Shown piece by piece: positions 25,037 through 28,202 of a DNA stretch of 28,202 bases. The stretch is from a bacterium (GTDB lineage Bacteria; Electryoneota; Electryoneia; Electryoneales; Electryoneaceae). The notes under the pieces are model-generated. The model did not search any database. It worked only from the letters and a program-made list of their open reading frames with translations, and was not told the DNA's origin. Numbering within the stretch: position 1 is the first letter of the stretch; each line of letters starts with the position of its first letter. Location: the NCBI GenBank assembly GCA_028278125.1, contig JANQEY010000261.1:1-28202 (forward strand), given 5' to 3'. Position numbers and translations under genes: made by a program.

Positions 25037-28000
25037 TCATTTCATCAATACCACTTTGCGGACTTCGTCCATCTGTCCCGGGACATTCGCCTTAACAAAG
25101 TATATCCCACCCGCCAGGCCTGAACCATTAAACTCGAATGTATGATACCCCGCCTGGTAATCCCTGTCCGCCAGATTCGCCACCTGCTGACCGAGGATAT
25201 TGTAAACATCGACCTGTAAAAATGATGCTTCGGGAAGACCGATTGTAATTGTAGTCCGTGGATTAAACGGATTCGGGTAGATGGATGTTAATTCGTATCG
25301 TTCAGGAATTTCGGATGAGCTATTATTGTCTACTGAATTGAGATCGATAGTAAAGCTGTATACCTGGTTAGCCCAGGTGATATTATCTCGTTCATCCGTT
25401 GCAGATATCGACCACCAGTACTCGTTACTATTCTCGCCCGTGAAAGTAAAAGTTGTATAATCTCTACTTCCCTGGTAGCCAGATTCTAGACTGTCAGGAT
25501 TATCGGAAACAAAAACTCGGTAATGAGAAAAATCATCGTTGGGATCTATCACTTCTTCCCATTCTAGCAAAATATCGAGGGAGTCGAACACAGCACCGCT
25601 GTCAGGTACTATGAGGTTAAACGGTAATGGAGGCAACCCATCAATAAGTGTAAAACTGAATACCTGGTTCGCCCACGTAATATTATTATGATCATCCCTC
25701 GCACTAATTGTCCACCAGTAGATAGTGTCCCGATTACCCGTGAAATTGTATTGGGTTTCAGTGGTACCTACTACAAAGTTTTGTTCGAGGCTGTCAAGAT
25801 TATCTGAAAAATAAACTCTGTAAAAAGATAAATCTTCGTCAGGATCGGAAGTTTCTTCCCATTCAAGAACAGCCTCCAGGGAATCAATAACAATTCCGCT
25901 ATCTGGCTGAAGGAGATTAAACGCTAAGGGAGGTAGTCCATTAAATTCAATTGCAAAATAATACACCTGGTTCGCCCAGGTTTCATTGTTCAGACTATCT
26001 ACGGCGACAATTGACCACCAGTATTCTCCGTCGTTTATTCCGGTAAAAGCATAATTTGTGAGAGTAGTATTGCCTCTATATCCTTCCTCGATACTATCAG
26101 GATTTTCTGAGACAAATACACTGTAGTGAGAAAAATTGTCGTCCGGATCAATAGATTCCTCCCATTCCAGATTTATTTCAAGCGAATCAAAAACTGTTCC
26201 GCTATCCGGCTGGAGGAGATTAAATGGTAAAGGAGGTGCACCGGGATCAATAGTCGTAAAATTAAATACCTGATTAGCCCAAGTCTCATGATTCTCTGCA
26301 TCCCTCGCAAGAATTGACCACCAGTATGGAGTTTCAAATTCTCCCGTAAAAGTGTAACTATTAATACTAGAACTGTCATAAAAACTCTCTTCCAAATTAT
26401 CAGGATTATCTGATATATAAATCCAATAGGGAGAGAGGTCATGATTTGGATCAATTGCTTCTTCCCATTCAAGGATTACTTCTTGGGCTATTATTACTGC
26501 TCCGCTATCTGGTTGAAGAAGACTAAAAGGTTGAGGTGGTACAGGGGGTAGTAATCCTTCATTTCGATACCAGGCAATCTTATCGTCATCTTTAGATGCA
26601 GATAGAACATCATTGTCGCCATCACCATCAAGGTCCGCGCTAAAAACCGACCAGGCACCATCTGCTTCGTCAGTAATAATCTGTTGTGGACCAAAATCTC
26701 CTAATCCATCAATATTCTCATACCAGGCGATTTTATCGTCACCACTTGATGCAGACAAGACATCATTGTCACCATCTCCATCAAGGTCAATGCTGAATAC
26801 AGATTCTGCATCAAGTGCATTTGTTGTGATTACCTGCTGCGGACCAAAATCTCCTAAACCATCTGTATTTTCATACCAGGCGATTAAATTGTCAGTTATT
26901 GATGCAGACAAGACATCATTGTCACCATCACCATCAAGGTCAATACTGAAAACAGACCTGGCCCTATAGGCATCAAGTGTTATAATTTGCTGCGGTCCAA
27001 AATCCCCTAATCCATCAGTATTTTCGTACCAGGCTATTTTATCGTCCCATCCAGAAGCTGAAAGGACATCAACATCTCCATCACCATCCAGGTCCGCACC
27101 AAATACTGAACGAGCACCATTTGCATTTAGTGTAATTACATGTGTTGTATTTTCAGGATTTTCATACCAGGCGATTTTGTCATCACGAAATGACGCCGAT
27201 AGAACATCATTGTCACCGTCTCCATCTAGATCAGCGCTGAATACTGATTCAGCTCCATCTGCATCAATTGTCAAATTATGAGTTGGAGCGCCATTAGCAT
27301 TTTCAATCCAGGCGATCCTGTCACCATTATATGTTGAGAACAGGATATCATAGTCGTTATCCCCGTCCAAGTCTGAACCGAGAATAGACGATACACCATC
27401 CGCATGGCTTGTAAAAATCACTTGTGAGCCAAAATTGCCTAAACCGTCTGTATTAAGATACATTGCGATTTTGTCGTCATTCTCAGAAGCAGATAGAACA
27501 TCATTGTCACCATCTCCATCCATATCAACGCTGTAAACTGAAACTGCGCCATCAGCGCTGCTGGAAACTGGTTGCTGTTGACTAAAGTCACCTTCACCAT
27601 CAATATTCTCATACCAGGCTATATTATCGTCCCATCCAGAAGCTGAGAGAGCATCATTATCGCCATCACCATCCAAGTCGGCGGAAAATACACAAATTGC
27701 GCCATTCGCCTCTAGTGTAATTATCTGTTCTGTCCCAAAACTTCCTAAACCATCAGTATTTTCATACCAGGCTATATTATCGTCCCATCCAGAAGCTGAA
27801 AGGACATCAACATCTCCATCACCATCCAGATCGATAGAAAAAACAGAATTTGCCCCATCAGCGTTTGATGCTATTATTTGCTGAACACCAAAATTACCTA
27901 ATCCATCGGCGTTCTCATACCAGGCTATTTTGTCATCAAATTGAGAAGCTGAGATAACATCATTGTCACCATCTCCATCAATGTCGATACTGAATACACT

Positions 28001-28202
28001 TCTTGCACCATCTGCCTCTATTGTGATTATCTGTTGAGGTCCAAAACTTCCTAACCCGTCTGTGTTTTCATACCATGCAACCTTATCATCATAGAAAGAT
28101 GATGAAAGAACATCATTATCGCCATCTCCATCTAAGTCGGCGGAAAACACACAATTTGCGTAATTCGCCTCTAGTGTAATAATCTGTTCTGTCCCAAAAC
28201 TT
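25037..28202 (-). CDS. Large FG-GAP/VCBS propeller protein with type A sorting tail, N terminus outside window
   Basis: The frame stays open to the right edge (residues before the GTG at 28150 read GTEQIITLEANYANC), so the signal peptide and further repeats lie beyond the window; about 1054 residues are visible. They hold eleven complete FG-GAP/VCBS units plus part of another (DLDGDGDNDVLSAS...DDKIAWYENTDGLG, about 51 residues each), then four fibronectin-like modules with YWW centres and LLQPDSG openings, then an 80-residue tail YPNPFNPRTT...VYNILGQQVANLADRD...AGGIYFVKA for secretion and surface attachment. It is the larger paralog of the gene 55 bp downstream, and the two are probably one transcript. 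The DxDGDxD loops imply calcium binding. The protein is presumably a cell-surface or released binding protein; nothing indicates catalysis. Confidence 0.88.
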   Translation of the reverse strand, partial: SFGTEQIITLEANYANCVFSADLDGDGDNDVLSSSFYDDKVAWYENTDGLGSFGPQQIITIEADGARSVFSIDIDGDGDNDVISASQFDDKIAWYENADGLGNFGVQQIIASNADGANSVFSIDLDGDGDVDVLSASGWDDNIAWYENTDGLGSFGTEQIITLEANGAICVFSADLDGDGDNDALSASGWDDNIAWYENIDGEGDFSQQQPVSSSADGAVSVYSVDMDGDGDNDVLSASENDDKIAMYLNTDGLGNFGSQVIFTSHADGVSSILGSDLDGDNDYDILFSTYNGDRIAWIENANGAPTHNLTIDADGAESVFSADLDGDGDNDVLSASFRDDKIAWYENPENTTHVITLNANGARSVFGADLDGDGDVDVLSASGWDDKIAWYENTDGLGDFGPQQIITLDAYRARSVFSIDLDGDGDNDVLSASITDNLIAWYENTDGLGDFGPQQVITTNALDAESVFSIDLDGDGDNDVLSASSGDDKIAWYENIDGLGDFGPQQIITDEADGAWSVFSADLDGDGDNDVLSASKDDDKIAWYRNEGLLPPVPPQPFSLLQPDSGAVIIAQEVILEWEEAIDPNHDLSPYWIYISDNPDNLEESFYDSSSINSYTFTGEFETPYWWSILARDAENHETWANQVFNFTTIDPGAPPLPFNLLQPDSGTVFDSLEINLEWEESIDPDDNFSHYSVFVSENPDSIEEGYRGNTTLTNYAFTGINDGEYWWSIVAVDSLNNETWANQVYYFAIEFNGLPPLAFNLLQPDSGIVIDSLEAVLEWEETSDPDEDLSFYRVYFSDNLDSLEQNFVVGTTETQYNFTGNRDTIYWWTISARDDHNNITWANQVFSFTLIDGLPPLPFNLIVPDSGAVFDSLDILLEWEEVIDPNDDFSHYRVFVSDNPDSLESGYQGSRDYTTFTFTGENSNEYWWSISATDERDNITWANQVYSFTIDLNSVDNNSSSEIPERYELTSIYPNPFNPRTTITIGLPEASFLQVDVYNILGQQVANLADRDYQAGYHTFEFNGSGLAGGIYFVKANVPGQMDEVRKVVLMK
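26555..28202 (-). repeat. FG-GAP repeat array, 153-bp period, at least 11 units
   Basis: Coding tandem repeats with a 153-bp (51-codon) period, for example the ATACCAGGCT box at 27611 and again at 27764. A 51-bp stretch is identical at 27041-27091 and 27779-27829. An 80-bp block at 27664 recurs at the window edge 459 bp (three units) away with about seven differences. Two units near 27130-27300 have shortened linkers. Confidence 0.85.

Noticed and set aside
26613..26969. Plus-strand frame with repeated SLSPSPSRS peptides
   Set aside because: An artefact of reading the FG-GAP repeat DNA on the opposite strand; the repeats reflect the real minus-strand protein.
26555..28202. Possible CRISPR array because of regular repeats
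   Set aside because: The 153-bp period is in frame and encodes DLDGDGD...WYEN units; there are no short identical repeats with unique spacers and no cas genes.

Overview
The window looks like a piece of a Gram-negative bacterial chromosome from the FCB side of the tree (Bacteroidota relatives and candidate phyla such as Zixibacteria, Marinimicrobia, Latescibacteria or KSB1-like lineages). The reasons are three large secreted proteins ending in the YPNPFNP...VYNILGQ type A sorting tail, a FadL-type outer-membrane barrel, a surface lipoprotein, and moderate GC content. The phylum cannot be fixed from this window alone. Genes often have clear GGAGG-type ribosome sites, at least two genes start at TTG, and several genes are followed by long near-perfect stem-loops.

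Layout. 1-431: the 3' end of a DUF4956 membrane protein. 432-1030: no convincing gene. 1031-3092 (+): the classical pair prfA (release factor 1) and prmC (its glutamine methyltransferase). From 3119 to the right edge every gene is on the minus strand. 3119-4415: a secreted glyoxalase-fold (VOC) protein and a small Mth938-domain protein. 4482-6401: a secreted S9 prolyl-oligopeptidase-family peptidase. 6402-6954: a gene-free island packed with inverted repeats and three related units spaced about 165 bp apart. 6955-9828: an L-glutamate-gamma-semialdehyde dehydrogenase and a class II fructose-bisphosphate aldolase. 10045-12656: a FadL-like porin followed after 17 bp by an esterase lipoprotein. 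12657-13511: gene-free apart from a strong terminator. 13512-15770: a GH13 pullulanase/debranching-type enzyme. 15877-18831: a secreted parallel beta-helix protein. 18979-20400: an MFS/POT-like transporter. 20505-20843: a small GIY-YIG-like protein. 21086-28202: a tightly packed set of a GT39-like membrane glycosyltransferase and two tandem paralogous FG-GAP/VCBS propeller proteins, the last running off the window.

How they fit together. Most of the window is housekeeping (translation termination, glycolysis/gluconeogenesis, proline/glutamate metabolism, alpha-glucan breakdown) mixed with cell-surface biology (sorting-signal proteins, outer-membrane transporter, secreted hydrolases). The least ordinary parts are the tandem FG-GAP paralogs, whose 153-bp units show recent internal copying and which sit directly upstream of a membrane glycosyltransferase; the repeat island at 6402-6954; and an interspersed repeat that supplies the first possible start codon of prmC. 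I see no CRISPR array, tRNA, rRNA, transposase or phage gene. No clearly new biological system is demonstrable from this sequence; the FG-GAP/GT39 locus is the best candidate for follow-up.
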